Of a DNA stretch of 64,000 nucleotides, positions 1 through 17,453 are shown one piece after another (position 1 is the stretch's first letter; every line of letters starts with the position of its first letter). The stretch is taken from positions 64,346,949 through 64,410,948 of the forward strand of contig NC_030383.2 of assembly GCF_001625215.2 (NCBI RefSeq), given 5' to 3'. The DNA comes from Daucus carota subsp. sativus. Taxonomy: Eukaryota; Streptophyta; Magnoliopsida; Apiales; Apiaceae. Position numbers and translations under genes: made by a program. Under the pieces are notes generated by a model. The model ran no database searches and was not told the origin of the DNA. It saw only the letters and a program-made list of their open reading frames with translations.

Positions 1-127
1 TCTATATTTTATTTTTCGAAAGGACATTATCAGGCTACAGAACTGTCCCTACAAGTTTCCTGGATCCTTATTTTGTAATCTTAGTGTCGATACTTCAACT
101 AATCATATTTTCTTGTGATCCAAACAG

Positions 128-4570
<4,443 letters not shown>

Positions 4571-5191
4571 CCGCTGATGTATAGTGCTCCTGTCCTGTAT
4601 ATAAGAAGCTAGTCCTTGTAAGAGATAAGTATTGTACTCTTGGTTGTGCGATTGTAAGTCTGTATGAAATGGGAGGGTTGTCCTCCACCATAAGACTTTC
4701 TTTACTGCAGAGTCTGCAAACCGGTTCACACCAATGCATGTGTTCCAGCAGGTTGGAGTTGACTGATTACATATTTAAAATTTCACAGATATTCTACCCC
4801 TCCAGATCTGTATATTATTGGTTGTGGGTTAGTTTCTTGTTTTTGTCTTTGTGATGGACACTTAGAAAAACTTTTTGGGCTAAACATATGTATCTTATGA
4901 TGTGTGTATGTTTCTTGAAGAACATTGGAGCGGCAGGAAAGTAGGGGGATGAATGAATAGTAGGTGGGTATTTATCAGTAATAATCAAAATTAAAGTCTG
5001 TTGGTAAAGATACTAGGGAATAATAAATAGCAGGTCGCAGCCCATGATGGTGTAGAAAGGCTTAAAAGCCAATCTACCCCACCAAGTATTAATAAACTGT
5101 TGCATAAAAGGTTTGTTAGTTGTATTTAGAATAATAGGGTGTATAAACTTTGAGGGGGCAGGCCACCAGTTTGGTATTCCTCGTGAGAGAA

Positions 5192-6902
5192 ATGAGAACA
5201 TCCTCCTTTTTGCTTATCAACATCATCATTTTCATTGCTTGTAATTTGTCACAGAGGATTCAAGTGAATTCTCAAGCTGCAGCGACAGATTCATGTGCCT
5301 CTAATTTCGACCTCAAGGGACAACTGACCTTTGATACCTCTTCTCTCGTCTGCCGCTCTGTCTGGGATGCTCAAGGTTTCATCCTTAGAGTAAGTGATCA
5401 ACACAAACGTGCACACACACACAACACTAAAAACATCTAACTCTGTTTGTGGATTTCATTCTGCATATTTTCTAACTGTATATATGGTTTATCTGCTTCC
5501 TATGTATATGTGGATCAGTATGAAGAGTCGTCACCAAATTTATGGAGCTTCGTACTGTCAGCTCCAAACACAAATTCATATATTGGAATGGGGTTTTCGC
5601 CCAACGGTAAGATGGTTGGGTCAAGCGCAATCGTAGGGTGGATAGGAGCTGATGGGGGGAGTATGATCAAGAGATATCATCTAAGTGGACAAACACCAAC
5701 ACAGGTTGTGCCTGATCAAGGAAACTTACAAGTCGTTGGAAATTCATCTTCCCTTGTATCTCTATCCGGACGTTTGTATATTGCCTTTCAGCTCAACACC
5801 AGCCTGCCGGAATCTCGAATTCTATACTCTGTTGGGCCGGCTGGAAGGTTGCCCGTTGGACCTGGATTTCAGTTGGCGGAGCATGATCAGAAGGTGTCTA
5901 CTCTTTTGAATTATGCCTCGGGTGAGTACTCAACCGCTAGTAGTAACTTTCTTGTTTAACTATAATCGTAAAGAAAAACTATAATATTAAGGCAGTTGCG
6001 TCTAGGTACTTGTTAAAATGTCATCACGTTTCTAACATTGAAACAGTACATTTATTGTGTACATAACATATCCGTCGCCCGAATATAAGATGGAAAGAAT
6101 AAGAAGATAGGTGGTTAGTTGAAAGCTACATTGTGTATGTTTGACTTTGAAGCAATCAACATTAGGCATGGCACAAACCTTTACAAGTCAACAAAACGAC
6201 TCTTTAGTATAGTTAAATCAGTTACTCAAGTAGTGCCTGACAAGAAAAACGAAAAGAAAAGATTGAAGTGTGAAAATGACAAGTTTGGGGATGCAGGTGA
6301 AAGTAAAACAAAAGGAAGTTCATCCTCAAACCTGAAGAAGAGCCATGGAATATTGAACATGTTGGGATGGGGAATAATCATACCAATAGGTGCTATGGTT
6401 GCCAGATATATGAAGCCATGGGATCCAGTTTGGTTTTATTCGCATTCACTCCTCCAGTCGCTCGGTTTTCTGTTTGGAGTTTCAGGCATTGTGTGCGGTT
6501 TTGTGTTGGAGAATCGTCTTGGGGTTGATGTTGATAAACACAAGAGCCTCGGGGTCTTCATCCTAACTCTCGGCTGTCTCCAGGTCCCTTTCTTCTTCTT
6601 CTCAACCACTTCTGCTCGCTTCTTGTTTGTTATGTACTCGCTACTAAGTAGTCTGGCATGTTGATCAACAGGTTATTGCCTTTCTGGCGAGAGCGGACAA
6701 GGAATCCAAAGTGAGGAAATACTGGAACTGGTATCACTATGGTCTTGGAAGGGCTTTGATAATACTGGCAGTAGCCAATGTATTCTACGGCATTCATCTA
6801 GGCGATGCCGGATCTGGATGGAACGCGGGTTATGCAGTAGTTGTTTGTCTTTTGTTTCTTGTTGCTGTTATTCTGGAGGTGCGCTTGTGGATGACAGACT
6901 AG
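5192..6902 (+). CDS. Cytochrome b561 and DOMON domain-containing protein
   Basis: Predicted ascorbate-dependent transmembrane electron-transfer protein of the plasma membrane or endomembranes. Exons 5192-5389, 5519-5921, 6297-6583 and 6672-6902 join in frame to 372 residues. The ATG at 5192 opens a hydrophobic signal peptide (about residues 1-28). The DOMON domain fills the end of exon 1 and exon 2 (GMGFSPNGKMVGSSAIVGWI). Exons 3 and 4 carry the b561 core, with the four haem-ligand histidines visible in KKSHGIL, YSHSLLQ, DKHKSLG and NWYHYGLGR, and hydrophobic segments between them. The length is close to the usual 370-400 residues and no lesion is seen. An in-frame TTG at 5150 is not the start: it would put a polar stretch before the signal peptide. 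It lies about 620 bp downstream of the UBP gene in the same direction. Confidence 0.93.
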
Positions 6903-8697
6903 TATTTTACTTATCTCTTGTAAATAACTAGCTACCAGCCTAGTAATCCATTACCTGCTTTCATTATACTCTTGCCTCTGCCAACACTGTCCCGTCCGAT
7001 TCAACAACTCAAGGTGTTATCTCTCTATCTATGCTCTTTGTCAATATCATTGTAACATGATTAAAATACCGATATACAAGTACCAAATAAATGCTAGGAA
7101 TATTTGCCTGATAAAATAATATAAAGCAATTTAATTAGCAAAACGTGTTGCCTTTTCTCTGTTTCTGTTACTGGGATTGTTTTGACGAGGTTCTCGAGCA
7201 GAAACAACGCGTTCATGTCCTTGGCAGTTCCTTGTGTTGGCAAAGATCACAAACTCGTCAATCTGAATAACTGCCTTGCACCAATAGAGTATGCAGAGGT
7301 CGGAATGTAGTGCTTAGAGCAAGATCGACACAACTAATATTGCTCATTTATGCAAGCACCATGCGTAATACGATTGGAATGGTTACAATATGAGGCTCGT
7401 CTGAACTCGCAATCCCGAGACCAGAATCCCGGAAAATAAATCTTAATACGCTTAATTCGTACAACAAATTAACTTCTAACAGGATTCTCATCGTCCATTG
7501 GACTGCGGGACTGGCAAAGTGCATGTTGAAGAAGTGTTTTGAGTCGGAAAACGTGACTTGTCCATGAGAAGGTTAGAGAGGGCCAGGAGATGAAGCATAA
7601 AATTATGTTTGTTAGTATGAACGGTGGGCTGCTGACAAGTTAAAAGGGCTGGCAGTCGAAGCGTTAGCAGATCTACATGAGAAGGCACCAACTGAGGAGC
7701 TTCTGCAACCAGGAGGTTTGAAAATGTCTTGAAGAAGCTCGGGAGTAAATTTTTGAAAGTAGCCGACTGTTGAAATGGTTTTATGCATGTAATTACTACA
7801 TGTCGTAAGCCTCTCCGAAGAGTAAGCTATTTGAGTTCTTACAAGGAGAGGCTGAAGTAGCTTTGGAAGGACTTAATGTATGCGCAAAGACTATGCAGAA
7901 TAATCTCTTTATGCCAAAATTTGATACAAATCTTAGAACCGAGCGAGCTCATCCATCAGACTTGTACAACAACTCGAAGCTACTTTGGAAACTTGGCGAA
8001 AGGAGTTCCAATAGTCAATCGGAATCACAGCCACTCACTGGAAGTTGAGAAGGAAGCAAGCAATGCATCAAAATGGAAAAAGGAAACGTTCAAATTTAAA
8101 GTGGTAATATTCATGACAGTACCGGGCATTGCACCCAACTTAATTATAAATTTACAATATCTACCAAATGCGTACTATCTGAAGCAAATTATACTTCAAT
8201 GTTTTCGGAAGTCATCAATTTATGGGATTTAATAAATACTTGCTACATGATTTATTGCCAGGTGGATGGTTTGAATAATTAATACAAACAAAAAATAAAA
8301 TAAATCATTTGGTTTGGTACAGTATGTGTATGTTGGATTAGCCATTGACATGAAACCAAGGAAAATTTGTCAAGCTGGTGCCATGGTTGCCTGTTTCTGT
8401 ACTCACCTTCGAGTCTATAACCTTAAAGATCTCATATTTTAGTTTGGTCTTATATTATGAAGCTCATCACATCACAAATAACTGAATCCTAGACAGCTCC
8501 ACAGTGCAAGAGCTGGGAGAACCGGTCCCCTTTGCAGGTGTATACTGGTTTTTCCAGATTAAGTTAAATGCAATTGAATACAAATGTTACTAAATCATAG
8601 ACACAAATCATTATTAAGTTTGAATATGCCCCAACAGTATATACATACAAAAACTCCTGCAAAATTGAAGTGAATCTGTGAAATCATGTAAACTTAT
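6903..8697. other. Intergenic, no recognised gene
   Basis: 1.8 kb between convergent genes. On the + strand, 7805-8048 is open for about 80 codons (LFEFLQGEAEVALEGLNVC and following) and a shorter coding-like stretch reads DKLKGLAVEALADLHEKAP near 7630-7700, but the frames do not join and I recognise no family. It may be an old gene relic. The rest is AT-rich sequence in which I see nothing. Confidence 0.4.
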
Positions 8698-10619
8698 CTA
8701 AATTACTACCTCAAATGTATCACAACTGTGACATTCTATGTACAAGACAGACAGATTGAATCTTGATTCCATGCGGATCTTTGGTGTCAGTTTGCATCCC
8801 CTATCAAGATGTTCTGCATGAGCTTCAGCCAGCCGATTCCGGATCAACTCCAAAGTAACCTAAGAAAATGACCACGCAATGCAGAGTCAGAATCTAGCCT
8901 GAAATAACATTATCAACTTTTAATGTTCCTAGAATTGTTTAGCAACAATGTCAACTTCATAATAGCCAGATCTCACTTGGGTGGATATGCTATTTGAAAT
9001 AAGTATATTGAAAGTGTGGATGCTTCAGTTATCCCTACAGTGATTTGTTGCCCTTTTCTAATATAACAAGTGCAATTGCCACCAAAGAGTAACACTGCTA
9101 GAAATCCGAAGATAATTGAAATCCAACTTCCTCAGTGTAGATAATTGAAGGAAGAAGACGCATACCAGAATCTTTATCAAGGCAAAAATATAATTACCGC
9201 ATCTGACTAATACAATTATAACACAAGTGTTGGACATCAGAGGACGGAAGTTACTTCAACTGATGGTACTAGTCTAAGCATAAAAGTAAATTAAAAGGCA
9301 GGAAAGAAGTAAACTAGAAGAGAAAGAACAGCAGCGGGACCTCTTCCCCTCGGAGTAGCTTAAGTTCACAAGAAGTGCAATAAACATGAGAGTAGTTCTC
9401 GTGCAACTCTCCCTCCTTGCAGATGGGACACCAAACCGTCTGTTGCACCTGGTAGAAAGACCATAATATTAAGTGGAAACTTCGTATATTTTTTGAAGGG
9501 AGGCAAGTGAATACAATAGAATATGATCGAGTACCTCAATAAAACAGTAACTATCATAAAGCAAAAAAACAATCTTACCATCTCTCTCCCTGATTTCATC
9601 TTTGTACTGGAAGCTAAAAGGGTGAGAGAAATTAGTAGACTCCGACAACCATTTCAAAGCATAAACACTAGAATGCAACTGGATGATACTGTTAATATCC
9701 ATCTAGGTAGCAGCGGATTCATATTTTAGATTTGTTAAGGATAGAGTTGAGTGTTGGGCCTAACAGTTTAGTAACTTGTTTATAACAGCACAGTTGTTTG
9801 CTCGGATGACATTGACTGATTATGAAAGCTGACAAGACTCATGAAAAAACAAGCACAACACCAAATCAGGAATAGTATAAGTAGATTATAGAGTATTTAG
9901 GAAGAAAATAATGTAATATTGATTAGTAGAATACCGGGTGATCATTGAGCTGCATATGGTGATAAACGGCACGTGCCAAGTAGTCGTCCTCCTCGTCTTC
10001 CCAAGTTTTGGCAGAGCTTTCTGGTTGAGGAGAAAATGGGGTTTAAGAAATGGTAAAAAAGAGTAAAAGAAGTTGAAAACGGTACCTAGTGTAGATTGGT
10101 GTTGCATAAGATCTTGATAGAAGAAAGTTTGCATTTGTAAGAGAATATCTTCGCACTCGGGTTGGGAAGGAAGGCCATCATATTCCCATAATAGATCGCG
10201 GTTAATTTTAGTAAGTTCATCAGAAACAATGGCCTGTAAAGCTGATTGGATCAAGGTAGCCTGGTGAGGAATAAACAGAAGAAATGAAATATTAATAAGA
10301 AAAATAATTAAAAGAAAATCAAAGTAAAAGGGGTTTTCGTTGAATACCTGATTGTTGTTGTTGTTGGGAAGGAGTCTCATCTTCCAGAGCAGGCGGGAGC
10401 GGTCATCACGGATCCTTTTCAAGCAATTCTCCCTCAGCTACACTTGCACACTCATCCATCATCATCAATATGTATGTAGATTGTAATAATTTGATATCAT
10501 CATTTCATTTATTATAACAACACTACCTTGTGTTTCCAATTGGAAATCGTTTTCAGTGATGCTCGTGGTGCCGCCGCCCTTGACGATTCCGGCGCTTCAT
10601 CTTCTTCGCCGCCGCCCAT
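8698..10619 (-). CDS. RPAIN: RPA-interacting protein (RPAIN/RIP homologue)
   Basis: Small zinc-ribbon protein; in animals it binds replication protein A and helps import it into the nucleus. Exons in transcription order: 10619-10527, 10437-10348, 10260-10086, 10020-9935, 9448-9341, 8859-8698. They join in frame with canonical borders to 237 residues plus TAG. Family landmarks: an N-terminal basic motif (SNWKHKLRENCLKRIRDDR) that continues across the first intron; a central helical part IVSDELTKI; the acidic WEDEEDDYLARAVYHHMQL; and a C-terminal zinc ribbon with WCPIC, YCTSC and CHSC pairs ending in TFEVVI. The Asn tract NNNNN at the end of exon 2 is a local oddity. The start is the first ATG, followed by a Gly/Glu-rich leader. 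It lies tail-to-tail with the DOMON gene and upstream of MUTYH's 3' end in the same direction. Confidence 0.93.
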
Positions 10620-12825
10620 TTGTCCGACAGACAACTGGTGTCAACAGCAAAGGAATGCGAATGAATTCAGAGTTGATGGGTCGGGTTATTATTTTAAACC
10701 CCACTTCAGCTTATTCGGGTGTTGCTAAATGCAGTAAAAAATTACTTCATGCAGTAATCAGGAATTACAACTAAGTCCTTCAATGTACTATTAAATATTC
10801 ACTGCCTTATTAAATGCACTTGCGTACGACTGTGTATTAGAGTTTGTTAATCAAGTTTTACTCGTTTTAAAGTCTATCTACTCATACTCTCGTTTGTCGA
10901 TATTTTCTGATATTTTTTATTTTTGTTTTATTTGTAAGTATTAAGTTTATCTCTATCATAATTGTATTTAAAATTATATTATTTTAGTTAACAATCTAAA
11001 AATGATGGAATATCTAACATCAACATTATTTATGTCTTTGTCTCATTATAAAATCTTCTTTTTATCTTGTTTAATTTATTTTGTCATAGTAAAATAACAT
11101 ACTATCTCTATTTCAAATTAACCTTTCTCATATTTTTTAGCCACATTTATTAGATTTTGACTAAAAAAAATGTATTATATATAATTGTAAAATTTTATAT
11201 TATTTATATAATAATTTTTAAATTTATCTTTTAGTTTCTAAAAATTATTAAAGGGCCATTTAATTGTTGACCGAAAATATGATTTGAGATGGTGAGTATT
11301 TTTTATATATAACCATCTCGTTCTTAAGCATTTTAATTTGTTAGTATTATTTTTATTATAAATTATTTGTCCACTTTTTTTCATGGTGTATGGAAGGCAT
11401 ACTTTTTAAAATTATTTTATTTTATAAAAAAAATCAAATAATTAAATTTAAACTTACAAGTACAAGTTTTTTAAATATTTGACGAAAATCAGTGTTTGAT
11501 ATACCTAAAAATACCTATAGAATATAAATTAAAAAATAAAAAATTACTATTAGTAAAAAGCACTTGAAAAAAAAAATGAAGATAATAGAGAAAATATGCT
11601 ACTGTAAAATAGTTTGATAAATGTAAAAAGCAAAATCTTCGTAAATGTAAAATATGTTTGACCAGAGTAATGTTTTACGTACAAATTCAACAACTACTCC
11701 TAAAAACATTAGATGCATCGTTAACTCGCTTCTTTTCTCATTTTCCTATACATCGCGCAAAAAAACAAGTTAAGGACATAATAGTAAATTCTGATTACTG
11801 CATTAAGCAATTTCTTACTGCATTTAGCAATCATGTATTCGTTTTCTACTTTACTCATCTTTTTCTATTATTTTTTCTACTTTACTCATCTTTTTCTATT
11901 ATTTAAATCACACTGATAGGAATATTGTTCTGAAAATCACAGATTAATTATTATTGAATATATCCGATAAATGTGCAAGTGAGTGATTAAATCTTATTTT
12001 CACTTTTTACTGGCCACCGAGGTGGAGTTAATAAGAGCATCTTCCATGGGGTTACATATAGGTTCAAAAAGTGTATATTACGAATACTTCTTTTAATTTA
12101 TGGATCATTCATTATTTAATTCAGGAGACCATATAGGCAACTTTCAAAATTTGCTAACTGCTGGAGTAGAATATTGCCAAGTTGATGATTCGGCAAAGTT
12201 GACAATTAACTTCACAGCCTCTTGTTGGCATTCTATTGTGAATATAATCACTGCATTGTTCTTCTTACTTGTGTTAACATAATTCTTCTATCAACTAGTC
12301 GCATCCCCTGCAAGTTGTGTTTTTACTCATGCTAGCGTGGTGAAAGATGGAGGGACAGAAAGTATACATTCTGTTATATGTGTGCGCTTGTATAATTCAT
12401 TTTTAAACTGCCTGTGTTTCTTTGATTTCCAGACGGACTTCTTGAACAAACTCCGGTGGGCTATGGCATATGGGCAAGGCAAGTGCCAGTTCTGACGCCT
12501 AACAATCAACAATCACAAGTCATCATGTACTTCAAGTTTCTGTTTTTGCAACTTTTAGCATTCAGACACAAATATTCAGGATCCATCAACTGCTCCTAGC
12601 TAGGGGTCTTGTTTGTGGAGTAAAAATATGAAACTAAATCACACAAATGTCAAATACATCAGCTTCACAAAACGACTCAACAACTTCTTCATGAATAATT
12701 TAAAGCTTATGGCATTACTACATCTGTTGAGGTCCAGCATTTTCCGCTTTCCTTAAAATGAGCAGGAGCTTCTACCAACTTTTGTCAGGTAATCATTGTT
12801 CGTTTACTAGAGATCAGGAACTCTC
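10620..12825. other. Intergenic, AT-rich
   Basis: 2.2 kb between the start of the RPAIN gene and the stop codon of MUTYH. Mostly A/T-rich DNA. A direct repeat of about 30 bp (motif CTACTTTACTCATCTTTTTC) lies at about 11845-11903. The sequence GAGCATCTTCC near 12036 resembles one end of a plant MITE, but no partner end is seen. No gene, RNA gene or intact element is supported. Confidence 0.6.
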
Positions 12826-15762
12826 TCACAACTTCTCTGGCACCTTTTTGTCACTTTTTGGTGGGATAGTATCCTTAAATTTCTGAATCATATCATAGAC
12901 CTGCAGCATGAAATAGATAACGCAAATAGGTCAAAATGAAACCGTGTTAGAGCTTTGAACCTGTAGAGCTCAAACAGAATGTGCTTTGTCAGTGCATCTT
13001 CAGCAAGCCAAGAAAGGGAAAGAAATGTCATTTGGTTGTGAAGTTAACTCATGGATTAGTTGAGACAGTGATAATGATTTCAAAGCATGGAGTAACAACA
13101 TAAATAATGCTCTCACGAGTGAAGATAACTTTTGTAGACTATATGCTACTATTAAAGTATCCTGGAGAGGTGGGGGTTGGACAAAAAGTTAAAGAAATTT
13201 GATTCTAAGTTGTAACCATGTCAAAGATTTCTGAAAATCTTATATTGGACAAAGATTTTGCTCATGCTGATATATTAGAAACTTAGTTTCACGTTCATAT
13301 CAACACTATTTTACTATTTTATTAAAATCGACATTTCTTCACTATTTAATATATTATTAACATCACTCCGACATTTAAGAAAGTTAGTTTCTGCTAATAG
13401 AAAAATATTGCTGTTTCTACTTTGACCTCAATACTGTAGAATTGGAACTGTTACAATATTGTAGGTTCACTCATCTGTCAAAGAGTTATCAAAAAGATAT
13501 TTAGAAATTTAAATTCAAAGGCATGATTTATACTTTAATACTGTTAAAATATATGAATTTCTAAGCAGATCATATCATACCTTCCTCACTCCAGATGTTA
13601 GTCCTAGGCTTCCTACGTCCTTGCTATTAACATACTTCCATTCCATGTTCTCTTTTTCCAGATTCACACACTTCCTGCCTTCATTCCAAAAGAAACAATA
13701 TAAGTAGCTAGATATCAAAGTCAGATGGACGTGCATGTATGTCTGTGTTGAGTAATTTATCTCTGGGTAGAACCTTTTAGATGTAGAACCAGCAACTCTA
13801 TATACATCTTGAGACGTATGTGACTGAAGATATGTACATATTCTCCTACATCTTTTCTTAAAACTACTTCACATGTACTTCCAGATTCGAGATCAAATGA
13901 CTTCAAATATTGGTCGATTGCATCTTTCCTTGTGACCAAGTCTACCTCGCCTATTAATGGAACAGATGGAAACTCCCAAAGGCCAGCAAGTAAACCTTTA
14001 TCTGGTCTCTTTACGAGGAGGAATCTACTATTACATTGTGGTTGATCCATCAGGGCTTCATCTTCTATTATTTCCACAACAGTCACGGCAGAAAATTCAT
14101 GTCTTTTTTTGGCCTTGACAACTTTTGTTGGATAATCCTTGACAGATACTGATCTATCATTTATTGATACTGACAGTGCACGACATTGACCTGAGACCGG
14201 GCATGTGGAGCAGCTTGGATTATGTAAAGTGCATACTGTGGCACCAAGTTCCATGAGAGCCTGATTAAAATCTCCCGGCCTGTCAGGATCGACTAATTGC
14301 CCTGCTAATTTCCTGACCAGAAGTATAACACGAAAGAGACAGGTTTTTAAAATCAGAGATAAAATGAGAAGTACTATATTTTTATTCGATCTGCTTAACA
14401 ACAGAGTCCTACTTCTGTACATTTGAGGATTCAGTTTTAAATGGTAGGAGATCTTAGTTGCATTTAATTGTGAGGGTGGTGTGTCATTTGACAACACCAT
14501 CAATCCGGAATGGACTCCTCTAGCAGGGAAGAAACAACCATATATGAAAATCTCTTGCTGAACAGGTTGTATAAACTACATATTATCCCCATTGCATGGT
14601 TCAGATGAGTTTTGTAACAAAGGTAACTATAGGGGATGTTACATAGCAACTTAACAGTTGAGAAATGAAAAAAAAAATATTTATCTCAGACACTTGCTAC
14701 AAAGTCAATGTATTACACAGACCAAATAGTGTGATATATGAGATCTCAAGTAGAGGAAATATAGTTGCAACTTGCAAGTAGAGTGAGCAATGGAGAAGTG
14801 AATATAGCAGGAAAATATGAGAATGATTGAGTCATAAAAAGCTAACCACATAGCCTTAACAGTTGTAGAGTCTTTGGGGTTTGCAGATATAGTCTTTAGC
14901 CTGGCAATCACCCTGACCACGTTTCCATCGACCACGGGAACTGCCTGTAAAGGTATATTATGACAGGGAAGTAAGAGAGAGAGAGAGTAGTGGTGCTAAT
15001 TATAAATGAAGAGTAGGAGTGAGCTACGGCTACGCCTACACCTACCTGTTGGAAGGCTATAGAAGCAATAGCACCAGCTGTATAATCCCCAATTCCAGGA
15101 ACCTTGCGAAGCTCAGAAAGTGTAGTTGGGAAGTGACCTCCTTGTTGGACAATGAATTTAGCTCCCTCCAGGAGGAACCTAGCGCGGCGGTAATAACCCA
15201 AGCCTGCCCACATCTGATTCACCTCCTCAAGAGAGGCATGGGAAAGGTGAACAAGAGTGGGCCACTTGTGGATCCAACGAATAAAATAACGGATAACGGT
15301 ATCAACCCTGGTCTGCTGAAGCATAATCTCGGAAACCCAGACAGCATAAGCCCTGTCACTACAAGTGGTGGTTTTGCGCCACGGGAGATCTCTTTGGTTA
15401 TTGTCATACCAATCAAGAAGAGAGGACCTAATTTCAAAAGACTGCTCTTTCCCAAAATCTTCTATATCAATCATCACACTGCTAGTACTAAGCCCTGATG
15501 ATGTCTTTTTGCTCGCCCGTCTTCTCTTCTTCTTCTCATCCTCCTCCTCCTCGTCGGTCGTTTTCTTCGCCTTCCTGCTCCTGCTGCTTCTTCTTCTGCT
15601 CCCAGTCCCACCCATCATTGTGTCCTCCTTGTCGTCGTCCATTACAAGGCCGCCGCTTTTCCCGCTAAACACCCTCTTGGCTTTCAATTTCAAATTTGGG
15701 GGTGGAGCCAGGCTCAGCCTACCCACTCCTATTCCTGTCACAACACCCAATTCCATCCTCAT
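12826..15762 (-). CDS. MUTYH: Adenine DNA glycosylase (MutY homologue)
   Basis: Base-excision repair enzyme that removes adenine mispaired with 8-oxoguanine in nuclear and organellar DNA. Exons in transcription order: 15762-15046, 14944-14847, 14312-13774, 13678-13581, 12900-12826; they join in frame to 508 residues. The N-terminus (about 1-100) is basic and acidic low-complexity sequence that could hold targeting signals. The glycosylase domain shows [12 protein letters not shown], the helix-hairpin-helix [17 protein letters not shown] and the catalytic Asp in [21 protein letters not shown] leads into the 4Fe-4S cluster, whose four cysteines are spaced 6, 2 and 5 ([17 protein letters not shown]). 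The C-terminus is the Nudix-like 8-oxoG recognition domain ([12 protein letters not shown] ... [13 protein letters not shown]). No key residue is missing. The lysine/arginine-rich tract makes a long antisense reading frame that is not a gene. Confidence 0.95.
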
Positions 15763-16386
15763 CCGGGTGGGCTTTTAGTTAATCCAAGTTAACCGGTTCG
15801 TTCAAAAATATGATCAATTTTCTTTTTAATATATGATTCAAATTTTAAGGAAAAATTAATTTAGTTATATAATTAAAATATCATGACTATTTCTTCTATA
15901 TATCGTAATAATAAAATAAAGTATTTTTACGATCAAATTGATATTGAAAAATGAGATCAATTACAAAAATTAATAAAAATAAAATAATTATATACATATA
16001 TGGGATGAGGTTCAAATTAAAAATCCCAAATAATTCCATTACATCTAACAAACTTATAATTGAAATTGAAGAAGAGAATGATGTTGGAATGTCCCCAATA
16101 ATAAATTTTATGATAGTAATAATGTGGTTGAGGAGGTTGGTGATAATGTGGTTGAAGATGTTGGGGATGATGTGGTATCTGGATCTACTCCCGCGTCACT
16201 CCCGCGTCCACATGATCCCTTTACATCATCATTCAAAATCTATGTTTTAGCGTTTCAGAGGATGTTGGGGATGATTTTCGAGAGGATGCTGATGAGAAAT
16301 TTAATAGCTTGAATGAAATATGTTTTTGTATTGGTCAATTGTCTGATAGCTTAGATGAGGTGAAAATGTTTGATAGTTTTTTAACA
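15763..16386. other. Upstream region of MUTYH, no gene
   Basis: AT-rich DNA upstream of the MUTYH start codon. A short coding-like stretch on + at 16070-16370 (acidic, with repeated VGDNVVEDVGDD-type units) is interrupted by frame changes. It could be a fragment of a transposon or gene, but I cannot assign it. Confidence 0.4.
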
Positions 16387-16855
16387 AAATTCAAATTACC
16401 AAACTCAAAATCGAACCAAAAAATCCAACTTTATCAAAATCTACAATATCAAACTCAAACTCGAACTAAAAAATTGATATTTACAAAAATCTATAAACTC
16501 GAAATCAAAATCAAAATCGAACTCAAAATTAAATTAAAATTCGAACTTTGCCAAAATCTACAAACTCAAACAGAAAATCGAACTAAAAAAAATCCAACTT
16601 TATCTAAATCTACAGTGTCAAACTCAAAAATTGAACTAAAAAAACCCAACTTTGCCAAAATCTACAAACTCATACTGAAAATCAAACTCAAAAATGAACC
16701 AAAAAAATCTAACTTTATCCAAATCTAAAATATCAAACTCGAACTCGAACTCAAAATTGAACTAAAAAATCCAAAATCTACAAACTCAAACTAAAAATCA
16801 AATTCAAAAATGAACTAGAAAATCCAACTTTATCTAAATCTACAAACATATATAC
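16387..16855. repeat. Degenerate AT-rich tandem repeat
   Basis: About 470 bp made of irregular repeats whose recurring words are CAACTTTATC, AAAATCTACAAACTCAAA and AAATCGAACTAAAAAA. The units are about 50-65 bp, diverged, and vary in length by small internal duplications. The strand is almost free of G. Translations of it are Lys/Gln/Asn-rich nonsense, so I treat it as minisatellite DNA. Confidence 0.7.
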
Positions 16856-17453
16856 ATCAATGTATATATACATACATTTATAAAGCAAAATCAAAATTTA
16901 CATACAGGAAAACACAAACATATACATACACACACACGTATATGTAAGTCGGAGAAAATATTCACTAGATTAAGCTGAAATTGACTTGAATTAGCTTTGA
17001 ATTGGGGTGAAATCGCCTCAGATTTGTGGTTACTTATTTGCTGGAGTTGTCAGGGTTTGTGGTTTCTGGTTTGTTGGTAGTATTCTTTCGCTATATAATA
17101 GAAAGAACTTGGTTCCGTTGAAAAAACCCGATCGGCTTTATTCTTACACTACCATTTATTTGATATGTTTATAATTAATATTTATGATATAAACAATTTA
17201 AATATAAATATATAATAAAGTATAAATATATTAATATTAATGAAAACTTATATTTATGTAGTTGAAATTGGTAAATTTGTAGGTGTAAATAAAATTAAAA
17301 ATCACCAAATTGTTGAATTTTATTTTAAGTTAGAATTTATAAAAAAATTATAATCAAAAATCCAAATACAATTGATGTGAAGTGTTTCTAAAAATTTTAG
17401 TTGATCATCAATTAAATAATGATCCCATTCTTCAATTGAATGAGATCCCCACA

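Noticed and set aside
1..127. An upstream UBP exon ending near position 45
   Set aside because: No frame in 1-127 matches the expected sequence before ILVDI, and the acceptor CAAACAG at 121-127 fits intron sequence.
5150..5191. Upstream in-frame TTG as start of the DOMON-b561 protein
   Set aside because: Plant nuclear genes start at ATG; the ATG at 5192 gives a clean signal peptide.
15019..15778. Long plus-strand frames of 159 and 137 codons
   Set aside because: Antisense of MUTYH exon 1, whose strong family motifs are on the minus strand.
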